The notes: generated from the sequence alone by a model not told the origin. A stretch of DNA of 13,900 nt from an uncultured Treponema sp. (GCA_947167745.1 CAMVJE010000039.1:1-13900); one strand, 5' to 3'; shown: positions 1 through 5,099, numbered from the stretch's first letter. Program-made: numbers and translations.

Positions 1-2
1 TC

Positions 3-1097
3 TATGTTCCACAGAACGCTCCTTTCGACATGTATCAGGCCGACTATCAGAGCGGTGTCAAGCTTTATGTAAAACGAGTTTTCATCACTGACGACGACCG
101 CGAACTTTTGCCGGCTTACCTCAGATTCGTACGCGGTATCATCGACAGCGAGGATTTGCCTCTCAACGTAAGCCGTGAGATTTTGCAGCAGAACCGAATT
201 CTTGAGACAATCAAGAGCGCCAGCGTAAAGAAATTGCTCAGCGAGTTCAAGAAAATGGGAGAAGCCGCTGACAAAGCAAAGAAAACTGAGGAAAGCAAGC
301 GAAGCGACGAGGAAAAGGCCGCAATCACAAAGTGGAACACATTCGTCAAGAATTTCAACCGCCCGATGAAGGAAGGTCTTTACTCAGACTATGCAAACCG
401 CGAGGAAATTTCAGAAATCGTCCGATTCAAGAGCACTGACGCAGCCGGAACTGGCGACGACAACTGGACAAGCTTTGCCGACTATGTTCAGCGAATGAAG
501 CCTGAGCAGAAAGCAATCTACTATATTACAGGTACAGACGAGAAAAACTTGCGCGCTTCACCACTCCTCGAAGCATATAAAAAGAAGGGATTTGAAGTCC
601 TGATTATGGCTGACGAAATCGACGACATCGTAATTCCAAGCCTGATGAAATACAAGGACTTCGACCTCAAAGCCGTGAACCGAGCAGGAAGCGATGACGA
701 GCTGGGCGTTGACAAGGACGAGGCCAAAAAGAAGGAAGAAGCTTTCAAGCCTGTTCAGGAGAAAATCAAGAAGGCATTGGGCGACCGTGTTAAGGATGTC
801 GTGCTTTCAAAACGACTTTCTGACTCACCGAGCTGTATCGTAGTTGACGAGAACGATCCTGGAATCCAGATGGAGCGCATGATGCGGGCAATGGGTCAGG
901 CCGGCCCTGGAATCAAGCCGATTCTCGAAATCAACGGCGACCATGCAATCGTTAAGACACTGGAATCTTGCAGCGACGAGAGCTACATTGCGGATGTGAG
1001 CGAAGTTTTGTTCGACCAGGCATTGCTTGTGAGCGGAGCCGAGCTTAAGGATCCGATGGAGTTCGTTAAGGCTGTGAATAAACTTTTGAGTAAGTAA
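3..1097 (+). CDS. htpG: HtpG (Hsp90-family chaperone), C-terminal part
   Basis: ATP-dependent cytosolic chaperone of the Hsp90 family. The 5' part lies outside the window; the frame is open from base 3, so the ATG at 30 is internal and not the start. What is seen is the end of the middle domain (YVPQNAPFD, then LYVKRVFITDD, RGIIDSEDLPLNVSRE and LQQNRIL, all highly conserved in HtpG) and the whole C-terminal dimerisation domain (RVKDVVLSKRLSDSPSCIVV, DQALLVSGAELKDP, ending VNKLLSK). About 364 residues are visible, as expected for the last 60% of a ~640-residue protein. The reading frame is intact, so this is probably the working copy. Its last 704 bp are repeated at 2425-3192. Family assignment is very secure; whether the 3' end is native or was replaced by recombination is open. 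Confidence 0.97.
   Translation, partial: YVPQNAPFDMYQADYQSGVKLYVKRVFITDDDRELLPAYLRFVRGIIDSEDLPLNVSREILQQNRILETIKSASVKKLLSEFKKMGEAADKAKKTEESKRSDEEKAAITKWNTFVKNFNRPMKEGLYSDYANREEISEIVRFKSTDAAGTGDDNWTSFADYVQRMKPEQKAIYYITGTDEKNLRASPLLEAYKKKGFEVLIMADEIDDIVIPSLMKYKDFDLKAVNRAGSDDELGVDKDEAKKKEEAFKPVQEKIKKALGDRVKDVVLSKRLSDSPSCIVVDENDPGIQMERMMRAMGQAGPGIKPILEINGDHAIVKTLESCSDESYIADVSEVLFDQALLVSGAELKDPMEFVKAVNKLLSK
394..1097 (+). repeat. direct repeat, copy 1 (htpG 3' part)
   Basis: Hand alignment pairs 394-1097 with 2425-3192. The two are colinear, 704 bp each once a 64-bp insertion in copy 2 is removed, with no other indel. Up to base 1055 I count about 31 differences in 662 bp (~95% identity). The last 14 codons are much more diverged. 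The pair flanks the Abi/ncRNA cassette. Confidence 0.95.
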
Positions 1098-1104
1098 AAG
1101 CAAA

Positions 1105-1150
1105 GAAAGGGGAAACGACACCTTTTGCGAAAGGTTTCTTTTCCCCTTTC
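1105..1150 (+). terminator. nested hairpin, probable htpG terminator
   Basis: An outer 11-bp perfect stem, GAAAGGGGAAA (1105-1115) with TTTCCCCTTTC (1140-1150), encloses an inner stem ACCTTT (1120-1125) with AAAGGT (1130-1135) and loop TGCG. It begins 8 bp after the htpG stop. There is no separate T-run after the stem; the U-rich stretch is in the 3' arm, so terminator activity is inferred. Confidence 0.6.
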
Positions 1151-1185
1151 AACGATTCAGGCACAGCCTTCATCGAGAATCGCTA

Positions 1186-1206
1186 AAAACTTGCCTCGCA
1201 AGTTTT
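1186..1206. repeat. 9-bp stem hairpin
   Basis: AAAACTTGC (1186-1194), loop CTC, GCAAGTTTT (1198-1206). A perfect short stem-loop in the htpG 3' spacer. It ends in four T's that belong to the stem and could back up termination. Confidence 0.5.
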
Positions 1207-1236
1207 CTTAACGCTCCCTACCTTTTTTCTTCCAAA

Positions 1237-1271
1237 AGCCGCTTCTTCCTTTGTGGAGAGGCGGCTGTTTT
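1237..1271 (+). terminator. intrinsic terminator-like hairpin
   Basis: AGCCGC (1237-1242) pairs with GCGGCT (1261-1266). Inner bases continue the stem with two G-T wobbles to about 12 bp, followed by TGTTTTA. This is the most terminator-like of the three hairpins downstream of htpG. It overlaps the GTG start proposed for the small ORF at 1253, which weakens that ORF. Confidence 0.6.
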
Positions 1272-1477
1272 ATGACAATCCTTTAACTGGTATTGTCATA
1301 ACATGGAATGAAGAAAACATTACACACAAATATACAGATGCTGTAGTAATTGAAATGCTTGCGCTTTCAAAAACAAGGTTGTTGAAAAAAAGAAATAGAG
1401 TACAAGCCGAAAATCAGCAAAAAAAGAAAGAACTTGAAAATCAGCGAAAAAAAACTATTGACAATTTGATATTTTAA
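1253..1477 (+). pseudogene. small unidentified ORF, possible gene remnant
   Basis: I do not recognise this 74-codon frame. It would begin with GTG at 1253, which lies inside the 3' half of a terminator-like hairpin and has no Shine-Dalgarno. The middle (GIVITWNEENITHKYTDAVV) reads like folded protein, and the last 30 residues are a Lys/Glu/Gln-rich helix (LLKKRNRVQAENQQKKKELE) ending in IDNLIF, as a C-terminal tail would. The likeliest reading is the 3' remnant of a gene whose front was lost when the cassette between the htpG copies was assembled. A chance ORF in AT-rich DNA is the alternative. No function is suggested. Confidence 0.3.
1271..1300. repeat. 9-bp inverted repeat
   Basis: TATGACAAT (1271-1279) and ATTGTCATA (1292-1300) are perfect inverted copies with a 12-bp spacer, directly after the terminator-like hairpin. 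This could be an operator or part of an element boundary; nothing else fixes its role. Confidence 0.45.
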
Positions 1478-1519
1478 ATAACATAGAATTAGAATAACAG
1501 GACCTGGAAATGGTGCAAA

Positions 1520-1548
1520 TTGCATTATAACATTTGACATCCTATAAT
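1520..1548 (+). promoter_or_regulatory. promoter-like site antisense to the Abi gene
   Basis: TTGCAT (1520-1525), 17-bp spacer, TATAAT (1543-1548). It points right, into the 3' end of the leftward Abi gene that ends at 1572. If active it would give an antisense transcript starting near 1555. Such matches also arise by chance in AT-rich DNA. The rest of 1478-1571 shows nothing else, and no terminator for the Abi gene was found. Confidence 0.3.
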
Positions 1549-1571
1549 AATTTTCTTTGGGTTCTCAAATT

Positions 1572-2252
1572 TTAATACCTATTCCAATGCCACCTCACAT
1601 ACCGCTTATAAACCTTAAACGATTTCGCATAAACTTTCGGGAATTTGTCGCAACTACAAGCCAATTCGTAAGAAGCATTATCAAGCCATTTTATGCTTTC
1701 AAGAAGTTCATCGTGTTGGGTGGGTAAATCTTTCCAGTGAATGATTCTCTCGTGATGTGAAACTCGATTTCGCAAAATGCGAATCTTATCAAATCTTGTT
1801 TGCAGATATTTTATGTTTCGCTGAGCCGCTGGAACAGTTTTGAAACAAGTTTTTATAATCTTACTTTGAAATGAAGCCTGCGAATATCGTGGCGTAAGCA
1901 ATGAAGTCCAAAATCCAAAAGTCAGTTCGGAAACAATTCTGTCGTGAGTAACCATTTTTCCCTTCTTTTGAATTTTATGCTTTGCATCGCTTATGTTTTT
2001 CAGCGAAGTTGAATCAAGTGACAAAATGTCATACCAATTATCACTTCCAGCAACCACGCACAAAACCTTGTCTATCGCATTACGAAATGTGACTTCAAAA
2101 ATATTCAAAGATGAATAAAGGCTTTTGCAAACTTCAATATTGTACAAATAGCGGGCAATACAAGTGATGTCGTCCGCCCCATCTTGTTTATAAACAGAAA
2201 GCCGTGAAGAAGTGAAAGCACATTCAATTTCAGAATAAAAATGATTGTTCAT
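1572..2252 (-). CDS. Abi-family HEPN protein (abortive-infection type RNase toxin)
   Basis: A 226-residue protein with the layout of small Abi-like (Abi_2 type) proteins. It has an N-terminal helical part with YNIEVCKSLYSSLNIFEVTFRNAID (about 37-61, written here as two motifs: the NIEV helix and FEVTFRNAID), then LTFGFWTSLL (about 110-119), then LRNRVSHHERI (160-170). The last motif contains R161-x4-H166, the HEPN ribonuclease signature, followed by HE. Family knowledge: Abi proteins of this class act as toxins that cleave RNA and stop growth during phage infection. Length is normal for the short subfamily. ATG at 2252 follows AGGA at about 7 bp. It stands alone on the minus strand, divergent from a small structured RNA at 2300-2373, and both lie between two htpG copies. 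The fold class is fairly sure; the RNase activity is inferred from the motif. Confidence 0.82.
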   Translation of the reverse strand: MNNHFYSEIECAFTSSRLSVYKQDGADDITCIARYLYNIEVCKSLYSSLNIFEVTFRNAIDKVLCVVAGSDNWYDILSLDSTSLKNISDAKHKIQKKGKMVTHDRIVSELTFGFWTSLLTPRYSQASFQSKIIKTCFKTVPAAQRNIKYLQTRFDKIRILRNRVSHHERIIHWKDLPTQHDELLESIKWLDNASYELACSCDKFPKVYAKSFKVYKRYVRWHWNRY

Positions 2253-2264
2253 TAAAAAATCCTG

Positions 2265-2293
2265 TTGATTTTTACGAAAAAGACTGTTATATT
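2265..2293 (+). promoter_or_regulatory. promoter of the small RNA, overlapping the divergent Abi promoter region
   Basis: TTGATT (2265-2270), 17-bp spacer, TATATT (2288-2293): a near-consensus sigma-70 type promoter reading right, start expected near 2300. On the other strand TATAAC (2291-2286) could be the -10 box of the Abi gene, though its -35 is poor. The two promoters would overlap, so RNA synthesis and toxin transcription may compete. Confidence 0.6.
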
Positions 2294-2299
2294 TAAATC

Positions 2300-2373
2300 G
2301 TGAGCCGCGGAAGTCCTTCTCCTGCTTATGCAGTGGGTGTTTTGCACCGATAGGGACCGCGGACTTCTTTTTT
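2300..2373 (+). ncRNA. putative structured small RNA, candidate RNA antitoxin
   Basis: A ~74-nt transcript is predicted from a good promoter (2265-2293) and a terminator. A closing stem GAAGTCC (2310-2316) with GGACTTC (2361-2367), followed by six T's (2368-2373), encloses two hairpins: CTGC/GCAG with loop TTAT (2322-2333) and GGTG/CACC with loop TTTTG (2336-2348). CCGCGG occurs at 2305-2310 and 2357-2362, so an alternative pairing competes with the closing stem. No ORF of any size fits. It lies 47 bp from the start of the Abi gene, in divergent orientation. HEPN Abi proteins of the AbiF group have been reported to pair with a conserved RNA antitoxin, so a partner role is proposed; this is inference. 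It could instead be only a terminator-like leader or remnant. Confidence 0.6.
2310..2373 (+). terminator. intrinsic terminator closing the small RNA
   Basis: Stem GAAGTCC/GGACTTC with T6 directly after the 3' arm. The loop is long (44 nt) but folds into two further hairpins. The T-run exists only on the plus strand, which fixes the direction. Confidence 0.6.
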
Positions 2374-2828
2374 ATAGCAAACCTTTAGTTCAATCTATCA
2401 AACTTTTGTGAAAAATTCTACATACAAACCGCGAGGAAATCTCAGAAATCGTCCGATTCAAGAGTACTGACGCTGCCGGAACTGGCGACGACAACTGGAC
2501 AAGCTTTGCCGACTATGTTCAGCGCATGAAGCCTGAGCAGAAAGCAATCTACTATATTACAGGAACCGACGAGAAAAACTTGCGCGCTTCACCACTCCTC
2601 GAAGCATACAAAAAGAAGGGATTTGAAGTCCTGATTATGGCAGACGAAATCGACGACATCGTAATTCCAAGCCTGATGAAATACAAAGACTTCGACCTTA
2701 AAGCCGTGAACCGCGCGGGCAGCGACGACGAGCTGGGCGTTGACAAGGACGAGGCAAAAAAGAAGGAAGAAGCCTTCAAGCCTGTTCAGGAGAAAATCAA
2801 GAAGGCATTGGGCAACCGCGTGAAGGAT

Positions 2829-2892
2829 ACGCAAGCCGCGTGAGCGGCGTGTTAATAATTTCTACTCATGTAAACGACACGAAGTGGCGTAT
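2829..2892. mobile_element. 64-bp insertion in htpG copy 2, miniature-element-like
   Basis: Found by comparison with copy 1, where AAGGAT is followed directly by GTCGT. The inserted DNA can be read as a 62-bp unit beginning ACGC and ending GCGT (4-bp terminal inverted repeats) flanked by AT on both sides, as a 2-bp target duplication would give. Inside are the hairpin GCCGC-GTGA-GCGGC (2834-2847) and a motif resembling a Cas12a repeat (2856-2875). It has no coding capacity. The boundaries are certain to within two bases; its mobility is inferred. Confidence 0.65.
2856..2875 (+). other. Cas12a-repeat-like motif, single copy
   Basis: TAATTTCTACTCATGTAAAC agrees at 17 of 20 positions with the well known 3' end of type V-A repeats (TAATTTCTACTCTTGTAGAT). 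The TCTAC arm is intact, but its partner reads GTAAA instead of GTAGA, so one stem pair is lost. There is only one copy and no cas gene in the window. Confidence 0.3.
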
Positions 2893-3231
2893 GTCGTCCT
2901 TTCAAAACGACTTTCTGACTCACCGAGCTGTATCGTAGTTGACGAGAACGATCCTGGAATCCAGATGGAGCGCATGATGCGTGCAATGGGTCAGGCTGGT
3001 CCTGGAATCAAGCCGATTCTCGAAATCAACGGCGACCACGCAATCGTAAAGACTTTGGAATCTTGCAGTGACGAAAGCTACATTGCGGATGTGAGCGAAG
3101 TTCTGTTCGACCAGGCATTGCTTGTGAGCGGAGCCGAGCTTAAGGATCCAGTTGCTTTTGTAAGGTCGGTAAATAAACTCCTTGCAAAATAGCAACAGGA
3201 TGGTGCGTCAGTACACAGCAAGCAGAACCCG

Positions 3232-3253
3232 CGAGTTTTCGCAAGAAAACTCG
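3232..3253. repeat. perfect 9-bp hairpin
   Basis: CGAGTTTTC (3232-3240), loop GCAA (a GNRA-type tetraloop), GAAAACTCG (3245-3253). It lies in the short foreign segment between the stop of htpG copy 2 and the third htpG tail, 2 bp before a second, longer hairpin. Confidence 0.7.
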
Positions 3254-3255
3254 TA

Positions 3256-3287
3256 GACTCGTTTTAACACGGAAGTTAAAACGAGTC
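3256..3287. repeat. perfect 13-bp hairpin
   Basis: GACTCGTTTTAAC (3256-3268), loop ACGGAA, GTTAAAACGAGTC (3275-3287). No T-run follows. Its arms share the GAGTTTT/AAAACTC core with the preceding hairpin, so the two may be parts of one repeated intergenic element. Confidence 0.75.
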
Positions 3288-3290
3288 GTG

Positions 3291-3314
3291 ATGAATAAAC
3301 TTTTGAGCAAGTAG
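3291..3314 (+). pseudogene. htpG: third copy of the htpG 3' end (last seven codons)
   Basis: ATGAATAAACTTTTGAGCAA at 3291-3310, then GTAG, encodes NKLLSK and a stop. It matches the end of copy 1 (only the Ser codon and stop differ) better than the end of copy 2 (NKLLAK). The strong terminator that follows at 3329 is probably the original htpG terminator, displaced here by the rearrangement. Confidence 0.75.
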
Positions 3315-3328
3315 GAGTACAAATTAAG

Positions 3329-3357
3329 GCACTGTCTTTTGGGGCAGTGCTTTTTTT
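3329..3357 (+). terminator. strong intrinsic terminator
   Basis: GCACTG (3329-3334) pairs with CAGTGC (3345-3350), extended by two inner pairs, followed by seven T's (3351-3357). It may also serve the leftward operon ending at 3376, since the hairpin lies just past that stop, but the T-run on that side is weak (CTTAATTT). Confidence 0.85.
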
Positions 3358-3375
3358 CATGTTTTACTTGCGGTT

Positions 3376-3708
3376 TCAGACATCTGTATTTTCCGTTCCC
3401 ATTGCCATAATCCGAGCCATCTCTGTAACCGCTTGTTTTTCATACTCTTTTAGACTCGGAAAACATTTTTGTATTAGCATAAGACGTTCTTTATCGTTGC
3501 CGTTCAGGTCTACCGGAAGCTGATTATCTATGATGCAGTCGTATCCCACCCTAAATAATTTTGAAAGCTGACGCACAACCGAAAGTGGCGGTTCCAGTTC
3601 CAGGCTTTCATATTTTATCAAAGCCTGACGAGAAATACCCAGTTTCTCAGCAAGTTTTGTCTGAGTGTAGTGATTCTGTTCACGAAGTAGTTTTATTACA
3701 CTAATCAT
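3376..3708 (-). CDS. XRE/Cro-CI family helix-turn-helix regulator
   Basis: A 110-residue DNA-binding protein. The N-terminal HTH is clear (MISVIKLLREQNHYTQTKLA, then EKLGISRQALIKYESLELEP, residues 1-40); the remainder is a helical tail (DKERLMLIQKCFPSLKEYEK) probably for dimerisation. A longer frame starts at 3729 (MPERNKR...), but AAGGA lies about 8 bases before the ATG at 3708 and the HTH usually begins here, so 3708 is preferred. That ribosome site spans the end of the upstream BRO-type gene, which stops at 3713, so the two are cotranscribed and probably translationally coupled. Probable role: repressor of its own operon or of a lost prophage. The target is unknown. Confidence 0.85.
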   Translation of the reverse strand: MISVIKLLREQNHYTQTKLAEKLGISRQALIKYESLELEPPLSVVRQLSKLFRVGYDCIIDNQLPVDLNGNDKERLMLIQKCFPSLKEYEKQAVTEMARIMAMGTENTDV

Positions 3709-3712
3709 TCTT

Positions 3713-4570
3713 TTATTCCTTTCCGGCATTTTCTATCAAGTTTGTAACAATAGTATTTAATTCTGGAGCCGCTTTATTAGAAATTACACTATGGCCGATT
3801 TCCGATTCAAGCTCTTTTCTCGCATTGCCTGCAATTCTTCCACCGCGTTGTGCAGCAGATTTATTTTCTTCAAATGTCGATGGATTTTCAGTCTGAGAAA
3901 TATTTTTTGTAGCCGTTTCTGCCAGCATGTTCAGAATTATCTCCGTTGTGCTCATATTATCCCGAAGATTTTCTTTTTTTAGACCTTTATAGTTTTTGTA
4001 TGCTCTTGTTGTCATTCCAGACCAGGCTTTTGTAATTTCATCAGTTAAAATTGCATATTCAACGCCCTTCTTAACACCATGAAGTTCCCATTCGTCAGTA
4101 AGTTCTTTGCGAACCTGAATTGCCTGCAAACGTTGATTAATCCATTCACGAGAATAACCTTTCTTTGCATAAGTTTCCAAAGCTCGGTTTATTGTGATTT
4201 CAGGATCAATTGTTTCTTCAATTCGTTCCCGGCCAACTTCTGCAAGCCATTTTTTGAAAGGTTCGGCTTTTTTTGACGGAACAGACTGAATAATTCTTAA
4301 CAATTGCTCCGTATTCGCAACATCAGTAAGTCGCATTTTTCCATCAGCAGATTTTAATTTCAACTGGTTACAATTTGTAACCGGTTCAGCACCTTCATCT
4401 TTCAGCCGTTTTTTTAAAACCTTCCAATAATTTCTCGCTACTTGATAATCTTTAGCATCCGTCAGCACACCGACAACATCCACAACAGAAAAATACCATT
4501 CCTCTTCCTGCTCGTTCCATGCGGTGCGAATTAACGAATTTTCAAAAGTTTTTGGAATCTCGTTGCTCAT
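3713..4570 (-). CDS. BRO-N / phage-antirepressor-like protein
   Basis: A 285-residue protein. Residues about 10-100 form a BRO-N type domain ([20 protein letters not shown], then [20 protein letters not shown] and [20 protein letters not shown]), a DNA-binding fold found in phage antirepressors. The C-terminal half carries the conserved block [20 protein letters not shown] followed by [20 protein letters not shown], recalling DinD-like and BRO-associated proteins. It may counteract or assist the XRE regulator encoded immediately downstream. No good Shine-Dalgarno precedes the ATG at 4570, but TTAACT/17 bp/TATATT upstream is a plausible promoter. Widespread family, often called antirepressor or damage-inducible; the actual role here is not shown. 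Confidence 0.83.
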   Translation of the reverse strand: MSNEIPKTFENSLIRTAWNEQEEEWYFSVVDVVGVLTDAKDYQVARNYWKVLKKRLKDEGAEPVTNCNQLKLKSADGKMRLTDVANTEQLLRIIQSVPSKKAEPFKKWLAEVGRERIEETIDPEITINRALETYAKKGYSREWINQRLQAIQVRKELTDEWELHGVKKGVEYAILTDEITKAWSGMTTRAYKNYKGLKKENLRDNMSTTEIILNMLAETATKNISQTENPSTFEENKSAAQRGGRIAGNARKELESEIGHSVISNKAAPELNTIVTNLIENAGKE

Positions 4571-4581
4571 ACAACAAGCAT

Positions 4582-4610
4582 AATATAAATATATGTTAAT
4601 GTAAAGTTAA
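4582..4610 (-). promoter_or_regulatory. promoter and possible operator of the BRO/XRE pair
   Basis: On the minus strand TTAACT (4610-4605), 17-bp spacer, TATATT (4587-4582). The -35 lies in TTAATGTAAAGTTAA (4596-4610), an imperfect palindrome whose TTAACTTT half resembles sites at 4954, 5041 and 5084 near the next regulator's promoter. Confidence 0.45.
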
Positions 4611-4632
4611 ATAAACAAAATTGTATATTATA

Positions 4633-4950
4633 TTAAAGTTCTTCCAGAGCCTTGTTTACAGCTTCTTTTACTTGCGTGATAAGTTTCTTTGTAATCACAT
4701 CATAAATGTCTTTTGTGATTTCATTTTCTTGAGCATTTGGAATAAAAAGTTCATAAACATCCACTCTAAGCGCATTTGCTAATTTTACAAGAGTTCCTTT
4801 CGTAAGCCAGCGTTTACGTCCTTCTATATCATTCATCATCTGTCGTGAAATATCAGCTTTATCTGCAAGTTTTTCCTGCGATAACCCTGCTTTTTTGCGT
4901 AAAGAACGAATATTATCAATGACTCGTGCCTGTAATTCATCTTCTGTCAT
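4633..4950 (-). CDS. XRE family helix-turn-helix regulator
   Basis: A 105-residue protein with a textbook HTH_3 domain: DNIRSLRKKAGLSQEKLADK then ADISRQMMNDIEGRKRWLTK and LVKLANALRVDVYELF (residues about 11-70), then a helical tail ending VKEAVNKALEEL. The ATG at 4950 is chosen; the frame extends to a TTG at 4968 but neither start has a convincing ribosome site. It is divergent from the SPFH operon starting at 5100, and the 150-bp region between them has several inverted repeats, so it is the natural candidate regulator of that operon and of itself. This is inference from position. Confidence 0.85.
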   Translation of the reverse strand: MTEDELQARVIDNIRSLRKKAGLSQEKLADKADISRQMMNDIEGRKRWLTKGTLVKLANALRVDVYELFIPNAQENEITKDIYDVITKKLITQVKEAVNKALEEL

Positions 4951-5020
4951 AAATATAACTTTACGCAAGGATTTTCTAAAAAATTACTAGCGATATAATG
5001 ACAGTGTGATATAATATGTA

Positions 5021-5092
5021 AACTAACTGCAATACTATTTTAACTTTGTAATTGCAATTAGTTGGCAGTTTAATTACAAAGTAATTATGGAG
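5021..5092 (+). promoter_or_regulatory. divergent control region with overlapping inverted repeats
   Basis: Two inverted repeats overlap. AACTAACTGCAAT (5021-5033) pairs 12/13 with ATTGCAATTAGTT (5051-5063); ACTTTGTAATT (5043-5053) pairs perfectly with AATTACAAAGT (5072-5082). They share 5051-5053, so as RNA or cruciform they exclude each other. A promoter candidate TTGTAA (5046-5051), 17 bp, TTTAAT (5069-5074) lies within the second repeat. Two TATAAT boxes (4994-4999, 5010-5015) lie further left, and TTTACA/18 bp/TTATAT fits the opposite direction. GGAG at 5089-5092 is the ribosome site of the first operon gene. Confidence 0.55.
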
Positions 5093-5099
5093 ATAAAAT

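Larger units (their letters stand above)
2425..3192 (+). pseudogene. htpG: htpG fragment (copy 2), 5'-truncated and interrupted
   Basis: Matches htpG from the codons for NREEIS to the stop, so it lacks the N-terminal and most of the middle domain and has no start of its own. A 64-bp insertion at 2829-2892 stops the frame at TGA (2841-2843) after VKDTQAA. The remainder, SKRLSDSPSCIVV onward, is in frame again to TAG at 3190. Apart from one Asp-to-Asn change, the ~31 substitutions relative to copy 1 up to base 3150 are silent, so the sequence was under selection as a real htpG until recently. The last 13 residues differ more (DPVAFVRSVNKLLAK versus DPMEFVKAVNKLLSK). A translated fragment from the ATG at 2526 or GTG at 2884 is formally possible but unlikely to fold usefully. 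Confidence 0.93.

Noticed and set aside
825..1121. 98-codon minus-strand frame inside htpG (and its twin at 2920-3195)
   Set aside because: Shadow of the conserved htpG codons on the opposite strand; it appears in both copies only because the DNA is repeated.
1290..1571. Integrase or transposase remnant next to the Abi cassette
   Set aside because: No frame between 1098 and 1571 shows a recombinase motif; the 74-codon ORF has none.
2300..2373. tRNA or SRP RNA identity for the small structured RNA
   Set aside because: No cloverleaf, T-loop or anticodon arm, and no SRP tetraloop region could be found in it.
2526..2843. Independent small protein starting at the ATG in htpG copy 2
   Set aside because: The ATG is an internal htpG codon, the frame ends in the inserted DNA, and no promoter or ribosome site precedes it.
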